Source: UBA7960 sp964624065
GTDB taxonomy: Bacteria; Bacteroidota; Bacteroidia; Bacteroidales; UBA7960
Reading direction: 5' to 3'
DNA length: 62,191 bases
Assembly: GCA_964624065.1 (NCBI GenBank)
Contig: CAZUWF010000011.1
Location: 1 to 62,191 of the forward strand
Positions 1-8,457 of this stretch are shown piece after piece. How positions within the stretch are numbered: the first letter of the stretch is position 1; each line of letters opens with the position of its first letter. A program made the translations under genes and the position numbers. The notes below the pieces were generated by a model. It searched no databases. It had not been told where the DNA came from and saw nothing but the letters and a program-made list of their open reading frames with translations.

Positions 1-6
1 TATATA

Positions 7-2409
7 ATGAATAATTTTAGACAGATTTTGATTTTTATTGCATTGATTTTAATGGGTTTAACCACAGTGTCACAAAACTCAAGCCTTACAATCGAGGTTA
101 AGGACAAGGAAAAACTGCCCCTCATTGGTGCTACAGTGCAACTTGTAAACGCCCAAGACAGCGTGTTGGTTAATTCCATTACCAACAATATAGGAATATC
201 GGTTTTTGAAAGAATTGCCAGTGGTATTTACTTTGTAACAATCCGTTACGTTGGTTTCGAAACCATCGAACAAACCATCCGTGTTGCCTCAGAGCGCCGT
301 TTCGAGTTCACCATGAAGGATGAGGCCATAGCCCTTGGCGAGGTTACTATTGTTTCGCGACGCCCGCACCTCAGGCAGGAGGGCGACAAATTAATTGTTG
401 ACCCCGAACCAATGGTTAACATTAGCACCAACACCCTAGAGGTATTGGAAAAAACACCAGGCCTGTTCGTTGACCAAGATGGGGGCATTTACCTCAATAG
501 CGTAACTCCTGCGGCAATTTTTATCAACGGTAGGGAACAACGAATGAGTCCTCAAGATATGACCAATCTTTTGAGAAGCCTACCCCCTGATGCCATTCAG
601 CGTATAGAAATAATGCGAACACCTTCTGCAAGATACTCGGCATCGGCAAGTGGAGGCATCATCAACATTGTTCTTAAGGAGGGCGTGTCACTGGGTACGT
701 TCGGGTCAATTTCAACGGGATTCAACCAAGGCCGGAACGGCAACAGATTTATGGGCCTCTCGCTCAATAACAGTGGTCTTAGAACCAATATGTACCTTAA
801 TGCAAATTACAACTTCAGCGGTCAGGCAGAGGAGATTAACTCTTTGCAAGTTTTGCAAACCAGCAATAGCCTTGTAACGGCCTCGCAATCTTCAACAGGT
901 ACCAACAACGGGTTCTTGAGGTACGGCATTAGCCATGACCTGAAACAAGGCTTAAACCTTGCTTACGATGGAAGAATTAGTAGCAACCTCCGCAAGTCAG
1001 ATTCTGACAACCTTAACCAAATAAGCAACCCCTCGCTTGAGTTGCTGCGCGAATCTCAAAACCTTACCACCACCGATGGAAAATTCCTAAACATACAGCA
1101 AGACATTAGCTTGAAATGGAAAATTGATACCCTAGGGTCGGAGCTGGACACAAAGATTGGCTATGGTTACAGCACCAACAACTCTGACCAAGAATACCGC
1201 ATTTCATTCGCCATCCCACAGTTTTCACCCCTTGAAGGGCGGGGAGAAAATTCGCAGGCGCGCCACGCTTTCAATGTACAGTCTGATTTAACCTACAAAT
1301 TTAGCCCCAAGGCCAGTTTTGAAACAGGGTTTAGGATTGCCATTCAAAGATTCGAGAGTGTCGCAAGGTACTTTATCCGAAACCAAAGCAATTGGGTTGG
1401 CGATCCACAGCGAAACAACACCTATGACTACAACGAAAACATCAATGCCCTTTATGCCCAAGCATCTTTTGACCTGCCAGGAAATTTCTCTTTGAAAACC
1501 GGGGCTAGATTGGAAAACACCGTTATGCTTGGCACCCAGGTAATTCCCGATTTTGCGGAGTTTGACGTGACCCGTTGGGATATTTTCCCGTATGCATTTT
1601 TGAGCCGAAAACTGCTTTCTGTTGCAGGCTTTGACCTCAAAGGGTTTCTTATTTTTAGACGCACCATTGACAGGCCTGGATACCAGAACCTAAATCCTTA
1701 CAAAAGGTACGTTGACGAGTTTCTTTACGAAACAGGAAACCCAAACCTTTCGCCGCAATTCTCCAACAACTTAGAGGTAAACCTAAGTTTTGACGAGCAC
1801 CCAATTTTTGCTTTCGGGCGAAATTACATAACCGATATTTTCTCTAATGTGGTTTATCAAGATTCTGGCAACCAACAGGTTTCGGTACGCACATTCGACA
1901 ACCTTGGCAAGAACACCGAAACTTACTTCAGGCTTATTCTGGCAATTCCACCCGGTGGTCGTTACTTTGGGGTGGGCGGTGCACAATACAACCATAACGA
2001 GTACAACGGACTTTACCAGAATGAACCCCTAACCTTCACGAGGGGAAGCTGGAGGCTGTTCACGTTTCACTCGTTGCGGTTGGCAAAAAACACAAGGCTT
2101 ACAATGTTCGGATTCATGATGACCAAGGGCCAATTTAATTTTTACGAGCTTGAAACCTTCGGGATGCTGAACTTCGGGTTAAATCAAACCTTTTTGGACA
2201 GCAAGCTAACCATTAGCCTAAGTGCCAACGATGTACTTCGCACTATGGTTACAAACTTCACCCTGAACCAAGGAACCATGAACGTATCGGGCGACCGTTA
2301 TACCGACAACCGACGGTTTGGAATTAATGTAAGGTACCGGTTTGGTTCGCCACCCAAGGTGCAAGAAAGGCCAAACATGTTCGATATGAACGGTAATATT
2401 CCAGAGTAG
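7..2409 (+). CDS. Outer-membrane beta-barrel protein of the TonB-dependent receptor type
   Basis: An 800-residue outer-membrane protein. Residues 1-22 form a signal peptide (hydrophobic IFIALILMGLTTVS core). Residues about 25-105 look like the carboxypeptidase-regulatory-like domain that precedes many Bacteroidota receptors. Residues about 115-220 form a plug with the typical 'RTPSARYSASASGGIINI' stretch, and the rest is a barrel rich in alternating aromatic and polar residues (OMP_b-brl_3 type). No SusD-like partner lies beside it, so a glycan-uptake role is not supported and the substrate is unknown. The ATG is only six bases from the window edge, so its promoter cannot be seen. Confidence 0.85.
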   Translation: MNNFRQILIFIALILMGLTTVSQNSSLTIEVKDKEKLPLIGATVQLVNAQDSVLVNSITNNIGISVFERIASGIYFVTIRYVGFETIEQTIRVASERRFEFTMKDEAIALGEVTIVSRRPHLRQEGDKLIVDPEPMVNISTNTLEVLEKTPGLFVDQDGGIYLNSVTPAAIFINGREQRMSPQDMTNLLRSLPPDAIQRIEIMRTPSARYSASASGGIINIVLKEGVSLGTFGSISTGFNQGRNGNRFMGLSLNNSGLRTNMYLNANYNFSGQAEEINSLQVLQTSNSLVTASQSSTGTNNGFLRYGISHDLKQGLNLAYDGRISSNLRKSDSDNLNQISNPSLELLRESQNLTTTDGKFLNIQQDISLKWKIDTLGSELDTKIGYGYSTNNSDQEYRISFAIPQFSPLEGRGENSQARHAFNVQSDLTYKFSPKASFETGFRIAIQRFESVARYFIRNQSNWVGDPQRNNTYDYNENINALYAQASFDLPGNFSLKTGARLENTVMLGTQVIPDFAEFDVTRWDIFPYAFLSRKLLSVAGFDLKGFLIFRRTIDRPGYQNLNPYKRYVDEFLYETGNPNLSPQFSNNLEVNLSFDEHPIFAFGRNYITDIFSNVVYQDSGNQQVSVRTFDNLGKNTETYFRLILAIPPGGRYFGVGGAQYNHNEYNGLYQNEPLTFTRGSWRLFTFHSLRLAKNTRLTMFGFMMTKGQFNFYELETFGMLNFGLNQTFLDSKLTISLSANDVLRTMVTNFTLNQGTMNVSGDRYTDNRRFGINVRYRFGSPPKVQERPNMFDMNGNIPE

Positions 2410-2440
2410 CTGGGCCTAGGGCGTTAACAAAAAATTGGCA

Positions 2441-2620
2441 TTAAAAAATCACCAATTGCGGATTGCATTCAATAGGCTCCAAGGCAAGAGACGGGTCTTT
2501 GCGAAAACCTGCATTTAGGTTTACCCACCCTAATTTGGGATTAAATCGGATATCACAAACCGCGGTGCTTGCTTCGGGATTGAAAGCAAAGTAGGTACTT
2601 GGGCGCAAGAACAAGGTTGA
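2441..2620 (-). pseudogene. Start-less 59-codon coding remnant
   Basis: On the minus strand an open frame of 59 codons runs from a TGA at 2621-2623 to a TAA at 2441-2443 and has no start codon. The translation is protein-like (contains STYFAFNPEAS and NPKLGWVNLNAGFRKDPS), with the aromatic/Gly pattern of a barrel or secreted protein. It sits directly downstream of the alcohol dehydrogenase on the same strand. I do not recognise the family. It may be a degraded C-terminus or a chance open frame. Confidence 0.3.
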
Positions 2621-2637
2621 TCATCAATCCTTAACAC

Positions 2638-3795
2638 TCAACTGGCTTCGCCCACCATCAATTCCACCAACTGTTGGTGGTCATCAATGGTTAATTTGTG
2701 TGCCATCCCGCTCACGCCGTTTTGGGTCATAATACCCAGAAGCTCCATTTTTTGGTTTTGGCCAATATCGAAGCCGGCCTCCTTAAGATTTAGTGGACAG
2801 CCAATGGATTTGAAAAACCCTTGAAAAGCATCAATTGTTTCAGCAACGGATGAAACTCCAAACAATTCTCTTCCGAGCTTTCCGATCCTTTCCGGAATTC
2901 GATCCTGCTGAACTTTCAACCATGCCGGATATGCTATTGTAAGTGATGCCCCGTGAGCAATGTCATACAATACGCTAAGGCTATGCCCTATGGAATGCAC
3001 GCCCCAATCACCCGATTTTCGGCCGGGCATTGTCATACCGTTAAGTGCGCTGGTGGCGGCATACATTATCCTGGCCCTTAGCAAGTAATCGGTAGGGCTT
3101 TGCAATAATTTTGGCCCGTTTTCCAAGGCTTCGTTTATTATGGCAACAATGAACTTGTCTGATAGACTTGCGTCTCCCTTTCCAAACCAAGCTTCGAGGC
3201 AATGAGCAATCAAATCGGCAATTCCATTGGCAGTATGGTTTACAGGCACGGTTTTGGTAAAGTTGGGGTCTAGAAAGCTTTCCTCCGGAAAAATTAGCGG
3301 ATGCCCGAATCCTAATTTCTTTTTAAGCCGATTGTTTTGAACAACTGCAAAAGGGTTCATTTCGCTGCCCGTGGCTGCAAGGGTTAGTACACAAAGCAAC
3401 GGTAGGGCCTTTTGGGGAACCTTGTTGCCACTTAAATACTCCCATCCCGAATGGTTGGCCGGTATGGTTATGGAAATCATTTTGGCGCTATCCACAACGC
3501 TGCCTCCACCAAGAGCTATCACCATATCAACACTCTTTTCCCTTCCTAGTTGTGCCGCTTGGTCTACATCTTCGATAATGGGATTCGGCTTGATTCCTGA
3601 GTATTCGAACCATTGTATTCCGGATTGTTCGAGGCTGGCAGTAACTTGACGGTAAGAGTCGTTAGCCTTTACAGATCCTTTCCCGGTAACCAACAGGGCT
3701 TTCGAGCCAATCTTTGAGGCCGAACCCCCGATTTTTGACACCACGCCTTGACCGAAATGTAACCTTACGGGGTTGTACAATACGAAGTTTTCCAT
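2638..3795 (-). CDS. Iron-containing alcohol dehydrogenase, YqhD/BdhA type
   Basis: A 385-residue group III alcohol dehydrogenase, probably NADPH-dependent and reducing aldehydes to alcohols in the cytoplasm. The nucleotide-binding GGGSVVDSAK is at 96-105. The metal ligands fall at Asp194, His198, His267 and His281, the same numbers as in E. coli YqhD, so the active site looks intact. It is divergent from the phosphofructokinase gene and a -7 element lies about 20 bp upstream. Likely roles are fermentative alcohol formation or aldehyde detoxification; the substrate cannot be read from sequence. Confidence 0.88.
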   Translation of the reverse strand: MENFVLYNPVRLHFGQGVVSKIGGSASKIGSKALLVTGKGSVKANDSYRQVTASLEQSGIQWFEYSGIKPNPIIEDVDQAAQLGREKSVDMVIALGGGSVVDSAKMISITIPANHSGWEYLSGNKVPQKALPLLCVLTLAATGSEMNPFAVVQNNRLKKKLGFGHPLIFPEESFLDPNFTKTVPVNHTANGIADLIAHCLEAWFGKGDASLSDKFIVAIINEALENGPKLLQSPTDYLLRARIMYAATSALNGMTMPGRKSGDWGVHSIGHSLSVLYDIAHGASLTIAYPAWLKVQQDRIPERIGKLGRELFGVSSVAETIDAFQGFFKSIGCPLNLKEAGFDIGQNQKMELLGIMTQNGVSGMAHKLTIDDHQQLVELMVGEAS

Positions 3796-3814
3796 AACGA
3801 GAAAAATTTGGTTT

Positions 3815-3822
3815 CAAAAATA
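3815..3822 (-). promoter_or_regulatory. -7 element for the alcohol dehydrogenase gene
   Basis: Read on the minus strand this is TATTTTTG, matching the Bacteroidota -7 consensus TAnnTTTG, 20 bp upstream of the start codon. No clean -33 TTTG at normal spacing was found. Confidence 0.4.
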
Positions 3823-4023
3823 AATGCCACAAGTAAATTAATACAACAACCAAATTAGCTTTATTGTTGTGTAAAATCGGAATGATCCTATAAGTTGATT
3901 AACCTTGAAACGGTTCGGGTTGGTGGGTGCATCTCAAAAAAATCTGATCGTAAAAGCGGTTTTTTTTGTAACTTCGTGTGTTTTTTAAAAACCGTTTAAA
4001 CCTAACATAAAAAATCATTTAGG

Positions 4024-5214
4024 ATGACAACACCAAAAATCAAGGGTACCATAGGCATTTTGACGGGTGGAGGCGATGTTCCCGGGCTAAATCCGGCGAT
4101 ACGGGCCGTAACGATTCGGGCTCTTCGCGAAGGATACAGGGTAGTGGGTATCAGGCGTGGTTGGGCCGGAATTACAGAGGTTGTGCGCGACAAGAAAGCC
4201 GACAATAGCGCAAACTTCATCGAGCTGACCGAAGACCTCGTAAACCGGGCGGGCCGCACGGGAGGAACTTTCCTGCACAGCTCCCGAACCAGGCCAAGCC
4301 ACGTTCCCCTAAGGAGCGTGCCCGAAATGTACAAGGACAAGTACACTAAAGAAATAAACGATTTAACCCCAGAGGTCCTGAAAAACTTAGAGTTCATCGG
4401 TGTTGACTTTTTGATTCCAATAGGAGGCGATGATACTTTGAGTTATTCAGTGAGGCTTTATCAAGAGGGCGTGAAAGTGGTTGCAATCCCCAAAACTATG
4501 GACAACGATGTTCCCGGCACGGACTATTGCATTGGATTTAGCACCTGTGTTACACGCACCATACATATGACCAACCTATTGAGAACCTCTGCAGGTTCGC
4601 ACGAGCGCATCCTAGTTATAGAGGTATTTGGTCGTTATGCTGGTTTCACAGCCCTCCTTCCAACAATGGCAGGAGCTTCGAACCGGTGCGTAATACCGGA
4701 ATACAAGTTCAAAATGGAACACCTCACCGAGCTTTTGGTCGAAGACCGCAAAAACCACCCAAGCAAGTACTCTGTGGTGTTGGTTTCTGAGGGTGCAACA
4801 TTCGAGGGTATTGATATGATGTTTTCAAGCACCGAAACCGATATGTTTGGCCACGCAAAGTTGGGCGGAATTGGTGATGCCGTATCGGCAAAAATCAAAG
4901 AATTGAGTCCACAATTCAACAAAGGCCGTAGGGTTGAGACCATAAATCAACACTTGGGCTACTTGGTGCGCTCGGGCGACCCTGATGCCATTGACAGCAT
5001 TGTGCCAATGGCTTACGGAAACCTGGCATTAGACCTAATTTTGAAAGGAATTCACGGAAGGTTGGTTATTTTGAAAAACGGTCGTTATGACAACATTCCC
5101 GTTGACATTGTCACAAGTACCAAAAAATTGGTTGATGTTGACAAGCACTACAACATTAAGCGCCTGCGCCCTGTTTACGAATCCTTTAGCGACAAGCCGC
5201 TGTTTTTGATATAA
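4024..5214 (+). CDS. pfp: 6-phosphofructokinase, predicted pyrophosphate-dependent
   Basis: A 396-residue phosphofructokinase of glycolysis. The N-terminal GILTGGGDVPGLNPAIRAV matches the family. The donor-site residues are GGDD (134-137) and PKTMDND (156-162). Asp137 and Lys157 stand at the E. coli Gly104 and Gly124 positions; the Asp/Lys pair is the known signature of PPi-dependent enzymes, while ATP enzymes have Gly at the first site. Asp160 is the catalytic Asp of the T-I/M-D motif. A PPi enzyme would be reversible and save ATP. The gene is monocistronic: an intrinsic terminator follows 20 bp after the stop. Family is certain; donor preference is inferred from two residues. Confidence 0.85.
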   Translation: MTTPKIKGTIGILTGGGDVPGLNPAIRAVTIRALREGYRVVGIRRGWAGITEVVRDKKADNSANFIELTEDLVNRAGRTGGTFLHSSRTRPSHVPLRSVPEMYKDKYTKEINDLTPEVLKNLEFIGVDFLIPIGGDDTLSYSVRLYQEGVKVVAIPKTMDNDVPGTDYCIGFSTCVTRTIHMTNLLRTSAGSHERILVIEVFGRYAGFTALLPTMAGASNRCVIPEYKFKMEHLTELLVEDRKNHPSKYSVVLVSEGATFEGIDMMFSSTETDMFGHAKLGGIGDAVSAKIKELSPQFNKGRRVETINQHLGYLVRSGDPDAIDSIVPMAYGNLALDLILKGIHGRLVILKNGRYDNIPVDIVTSTKKLVDVDKHYNIKRLRPVYESFSDKPLFLI

Positions 5215-5235
5215 GGGGCTTGATCTTTTACAAGG

Positions 5236-5267
5236 CGCACCACCTTTGCAGGTGGTGCGTTTTTTTT
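5236..5267 (+). terminator. Intrinsic terminator after the phosphofructokinase
   Basis: A perfect 9-bp stem (CGCACCACC / GGTGGTGCG) with a six-base loop is followed by eight T residues. Confidence 0.9.
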
Positions 5268-5313
5268 CTTGCTGGCAAATAGCACAACGTTTTAACCGTG
5301 CCTACGGATTAAT

Positions 5314-5346
5314 CAAAAAAAGCCTTGCACTTTCGCGCAAGGCTTT
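5314..5346 (-). terminator. Intrinsic terminator of tRNA-Ser
   Basis: On the minus strand AAAGCCTTGC pairs with GCAAGGCTTT across an eight-base loop and runs into a T tract. It ends the tRNA-Ser transcript and faces the phosphofructokinase terminator. Confidence 0.85.
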
Positions 5347-5352
5347 ACTTTG

Positions 5353-5437
5353 CGGAGAGAGAGGGATTCGAACCCCCGGAGGTATTACCCTCAACGGTTT
5401 TCAAGACCGCCGCAATCGACCGCTCTGCCATCTCTCC
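5353..5437 (-). tRNA. tRNA-Ser (anticodon UGA)
   Basis: An 85-nt class II tRNA. The acceptor stem is GGAGAGA/TCTCTCC with discriminator G, typical of serine tRNAs. The anticodon loop is CTTGAAA, giving anticodon TGA. A long variable arm (GAGG/CCTC) and a TTCGAAT T-loop are present. CCA is not encoded. It has its own -7 element and terminator. Confidence 0.96.
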
Positions 5438-5441
5438 GCCG

Positions 5442-5449
5442 CAAAAGTA
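5442..5449 (-). promoter_or_regulatory. -7 element for tRNA-Ser
   Basis: Minus-strand TACTTTTG matches TAnnTTTG and lies five bases before the mature tRNA 5' end, so the primary transcript would have almost no leader. Confidence 0.5.
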
Positions 5450-5673
5450 CGAAAAAAATCATTGGGAAGGGGTGCAGTTTCAAATATTTTTCGAAATTCT
5501 GGATGCCTGCCCATAATCGGTTAAGGTCCAAATCATTTTAGGTACCAACCAAGGTCAAACCAATGCTTGATTGTCAGTGTTTTGCCTTCGGGCGGAAGCG
5601 GTCCTTTAATTAGGTGGTGTGCCTATGGAGTGGTTATCCTTACCCAATTTTTTATGGATATTAGGAGCCCATT

Positions 5674-5826
5674 TTACAATGGGATGTTGAGTCCTACGCC
5701 TACCATCCAATTGGGGTCAGGCACTGTAATTTACCCGTAAGGGGTTTCTAAAACAAATTCGTGGTCAACGGTGTTTCCCCTAAAAAAATCGAAACACTTT
5801 GGAAACAGCCACGAAACAATTTTGTT
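5674..5826 (-). pseudogene. Barrel-protein-like C-terminal remnant
   Basis: Minus-strand codons after the cysteine synthase-like stop read as protein (RGNTVDHEFVLETPYG, an in-frame TAA, then ITVPDPNWMVGVGLNIPL and a TAA). The last segment resembles the closing strand of small outer-membrane barrels. There is no start codon. It may be the tail of a decayed outer-membrane gene; the assignment rests on a short stretch. Confidence 0.35.
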
Positions 5827-6951
5827 TTAACTTCTACGAATGCAATGGGGTAGTTGGTACTCCGATATGGGTAGCCCGCATTCCGAACAGTCAAATGAAT
5901 CACAGCAGGTCATACACACCCTTTTGTGGGTTAAAAACCCTAGAAGTTCTATTTGGGGAGACAGGAAGTTTTCCTTCAATGGCTCATTTCTTAGTAGGTC
6001 GGTGGTGAGGTACTTTTTGTTGCAGTCGGCAAAAACGGTAACAACCACAGCGTCTTTGTCCAGTTTTTCTTGAACCATAATGGCTCCGAGAAGGTTTGCC
6101 CCACTTGAAATGCCTACTGCAAGGCCGAACACCTGGGAGAGTTTTTGGGCCATGATAATTGAGTCGCCATCGTCAACGCAGATAACCTCATCGAGTTCGT
6201 CCAGCCTGCAAATTGAGGGAATGAACTCGTCAGAAATTCCCTGAATCCGATGCTTGCCTACCTTGTACCCCGTGGATAAAGTGGGCGAGTTTGACGGCTC
6301 AAGGGGATGAATCTTTATGTTATCGTTCTTCTCTTTCAAGTATTTGCCCACCCCCATCACGGTTCCTCCCGTGCCCACCCCTGCCACGAAGGCATCGGGA
6401 GTAAGATTCCTGAACTTCAGCTGCCACCAAATTTCCGGGCCTGTGGTTGTATAATGGGCTTCGATGTTTAATTCGTTGCTAAATTGATGAGGCAGAAACC
6501 CGTTGGTTTGGGCAGCCTTTTGGTCCGCTTTTTCTATGCTGCCCAGAAATCCCCCTTCCTCCTTGCTCACCAACTCTATGTTTGCACCCAGTGCCCTAAT
6601 TATGTTTTTGCGCTCCTCGCTCATCCAATCGGGCATAAAAATGTTCACACGATGCCCGAGGGCCCTTCCAATTGCCGAAAAAGAAATGCCGGTGTTTCCG
6701 CTGGTGGCTTCGAATATTTCCATTCCATCCCTTAAATCGCCAGATTCTGTTGCCTTTGACAAAATATGGTAAGCCATCCGGTCTTTAATGCTCCCGGTCA
6801 TGTTCATATGCTCGGCTTTTGCAAACACTCTTCTAACTTTACCCCGGTACCTGAAAAAAATTTCGAGCAAAGGGGTATTGCCAATTATTGCCTTTAAAGA
6901 ATTGCGTGTTTGATGCTTCTCGATTCTCTCTAAAAGATTTGAGCATTCCAT
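5827..6951 (-). CDS. PLP-dependent cysteine synthase family protein with Cys-rich tail
   Basis: A 374-residue fold-type II PLP enzyme related to O-acetylserine sulfhydrylase and cystathionine beta-synthase. The Schiff-base lysine is Lys56 in TGSIKDRM and the substrate loop is ATSGNTG (82-88). The catalytic body ends near residue 320. The extra tail carries Cys346, Cys349, Cys350, Cys355, Cys358 and Cys370 (a CX2CC-X4-CX2C pattern), which could bind zinc or an iron-sulfur cluster. It lies 58 bp downstream of a cysteine desulfurase on the same strand, so the pair probably works on cysteine or sulfur transfer. Whether it makes cysteine, cystathionine or another product is open. Confidence 0.8.
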   Translation of the reverse strand: MECSNLLERIEKHQTRNSLKAIIGNTPLLEIFFRYRGKVRRVFAKAEHMNMTGSIKDRMAYHILSKATESGDLRDGMEIFEATSGNTGISFSAIGRALGHRVNIFMPDWMSEERKNIIRALGANIELVSKEEGGFLGSIEKADQKAAQTNGFLPHQFSNELNIEAHYTTTGPEIWWQLKFRNLTPDAFVAGVGTGGTVMGVGKYLKEKNDNIKIHPLEPSNSPTLSTGYKVGKHRIQGISDEFIPSICRLDELDEVICVDDGDSIIMAQKLSQVFGLAVGISSGANLLGAIMVQEKLDKDAVVVTVFADCNKKYLTTDLLRNEPLKENFLSPQIELLGFLTHKRVCMTCCDSFDCSECGLPISEYQLPHCIRRS

Positions 6952-7009
6952 TTTTACTTGTTTGTTGATGCTTTGAGTTGAAATTGAAAGGTTGGAATTA
7001 TTTGTTGGT

Positions 7010-8161
7010 TTAGCTTGTCCCTGATATCGTTTCCTCCAAAACCGAAAGAAGAAGGTCAGCCTCGTGTTTAGTGTTGCTTTGGCTTATTGAAATCCTAATA
7101 CTGGCCGATTTATCGTCGGCACCCAATTCTTGTAAAACTTTCGATGGTTTGCTGCTTCCTGACGAACAGGCACTACCTGCCGATATGCAAACACCCTTTA
7201 TGTCGAACTTAGCAACAACAAGCGAAGAATCAACTGTAGGGGGTAAAGAAATATTAATTATTGTGGGCAATGCACTACCATAGTAATCACCGTTTATTCT
7301 AACCTGGGGCAAATGATTTATGATACCCTCGATTAAATATTTCCGTAATTCCAAGATTTTTTTCTGGTTTTCCTCAAGATTCTCTTGGTTGATTTCCAAG
7401 GCTCTGGCCATGGCAGCGATGGCAGGGGTGTTCTCGGTACCGGCTCTTAGTTTACGCTCTTGGTCTCCACCGGTTACCAGGCCTGAAATTGCATTGGGCG
7501 AGCGGACAAACAAAAACCCTACACCCTTTGGACCGTGAAACTTGTGGGCGCTAAACGAGGCTAGGTCAACGGCAATTCGCTCGAGGTCAATCAGGTACTT
7601 CCCTGCGGTTTGCACCATATCACAATGAAACAGTGCACCGTGTTTTCGACAAAGTACGGCCACATCTTTTATTGGTAAAACATTGCCTATTTCGTTGTTA
7701 GCGTGCATAAGGGAAACCACCGAATTTTGATTTTCGACCAATAAGGTCCTTAAATGGTTTAGATCGATTGTTCCCTTTGGATCGAAATCAACGTATTGAA
7801 CGTTGCACCCAAAAAGATTTTGCAACATTCCCAATGGTTTCAACACCGAAGGATGTTCAAGCCTGCTGGTAATAAATGTCTTTCTCCCTAGGTCTTTGAA
7901 GCATCCCCAAAGGGCAATGTTGTTTGCCTCGGTGCCACTGGCCGTAAAAAAAATCTCTGATGGACGGGCATTGATTAGCCCCGAGATTTTTCGGCGCGAA
8001 TGTTCAATTTCGACTTTGGCCCTGCGGCCTGGCTCGTGCGGCGACGATGGATTTCCGTATGTATTGCGCAAAATACCTGCCATCAACTCAACAACCTCCT
8101 CAAAGACAGGCGTGGTTGCGGCATTGTCGAAGTAACAAATTGTTTTTTGATTGACCAACAT
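7010..8161 (-). CDS. iscS: Cysteine desulfurase, IscS/NifS type
   Basis: A 383-residue PLP enzyme that takes sulfur from cysteine as a persulfide for iron-sulfur clusters and thiolation. The N-terminal YFDNAATTP is typical. The PLP lysine is Lys207 in SAHKFHGPKG and the persulfide cysteine is Cys332 in SAGSACSSG, which places it in group I (IscS/NifS), not SufS. I chose the ATG at 8161; the frame runs five codons further only to a TTG. It is the first gene of a likely two-gene unit with the cysteine synthase-like protein. No IscU gene is nearby. Confidence 0.88.
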   Translation of the reverse strand: MLVNQKTICYFDNAATTPVFEEVVELMAGILRNTYGNPSSPHEPGRRAKVEIEHSRRKISGLINARPSEIFFTASGTEANNIALWGCFKDLGRKTFITSRLEHPSVLKPLGMLQNLFGCNVQYVDFDPKGTIDLNHLRTLLVENQNSVVSLMHANNEIGNVLPIKDVAVLCRKHGALFHCDMVQTAGKYLIDLERIAVDLASFSAHKFHGPKGVGFLFVRSPNAISGLVTGGDQERKLRAGTENTPAIAAMARALEINQENLEENQKKILELRKYLIEGIINHLPQVRINGDYYGSALPTIINISLPPTVDSSLVVAKFDIKGVCISAGSACSSGSSKPSKVLQELGADDKSASIRISISQSNTKHEADLLLSVLEETISGTS

Positions 8162-8457
8162 TTTAAAACGAAGCAAACGACCAGATTAAAATTTGCGGGG
8201 CTAAATTAGTACAAAAATGCCGTTTTGAGGTTGATTGAAAAAACAAAATTATTGTAATATATCCTTGACCAAAACCAAAATGAAAGTTAGCCCGAAAAGG
8301 ACTAACTTTTTCAAAAACGGGTAACTTAGTAATTGAGCTGGTGAACCAATTGAAATGTTGTGGTTGAACTTAAAGCCTTTAACTGCCCCTATGGCTATCG
8401 TTTACAATTAAAAATTACCTCAACTGGCAAATATCACGATTGCCAATCAGCTAATCA

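Larger units (their letters stand above)
5438..5826. other. Intergenic stretch, tRNA-Ser to cysteine synthase-like gene
   Basis: A 389-bp space with no intact gene. It contains the tRNA-Ser -7 element and, at 5674-5826, a broken coding remnant that is listed separately. The part between 5450 and 5673 shows no recognisable signal. Confidence 0.5.

Noticed and set aside
3950..3998. Inverted repeat GGTTTTT/AAAAACC in the phosphofructokinase leader
   Set aside because: Made of A/T runs with a 25-bp gap; too low in complexity to propose a riboswitch or operator.
5246..5541. Three overlapping frames across tRNA-Ser
   Set aside because: These are translations of the tRNA-Ser complement and its terminator, not genes.
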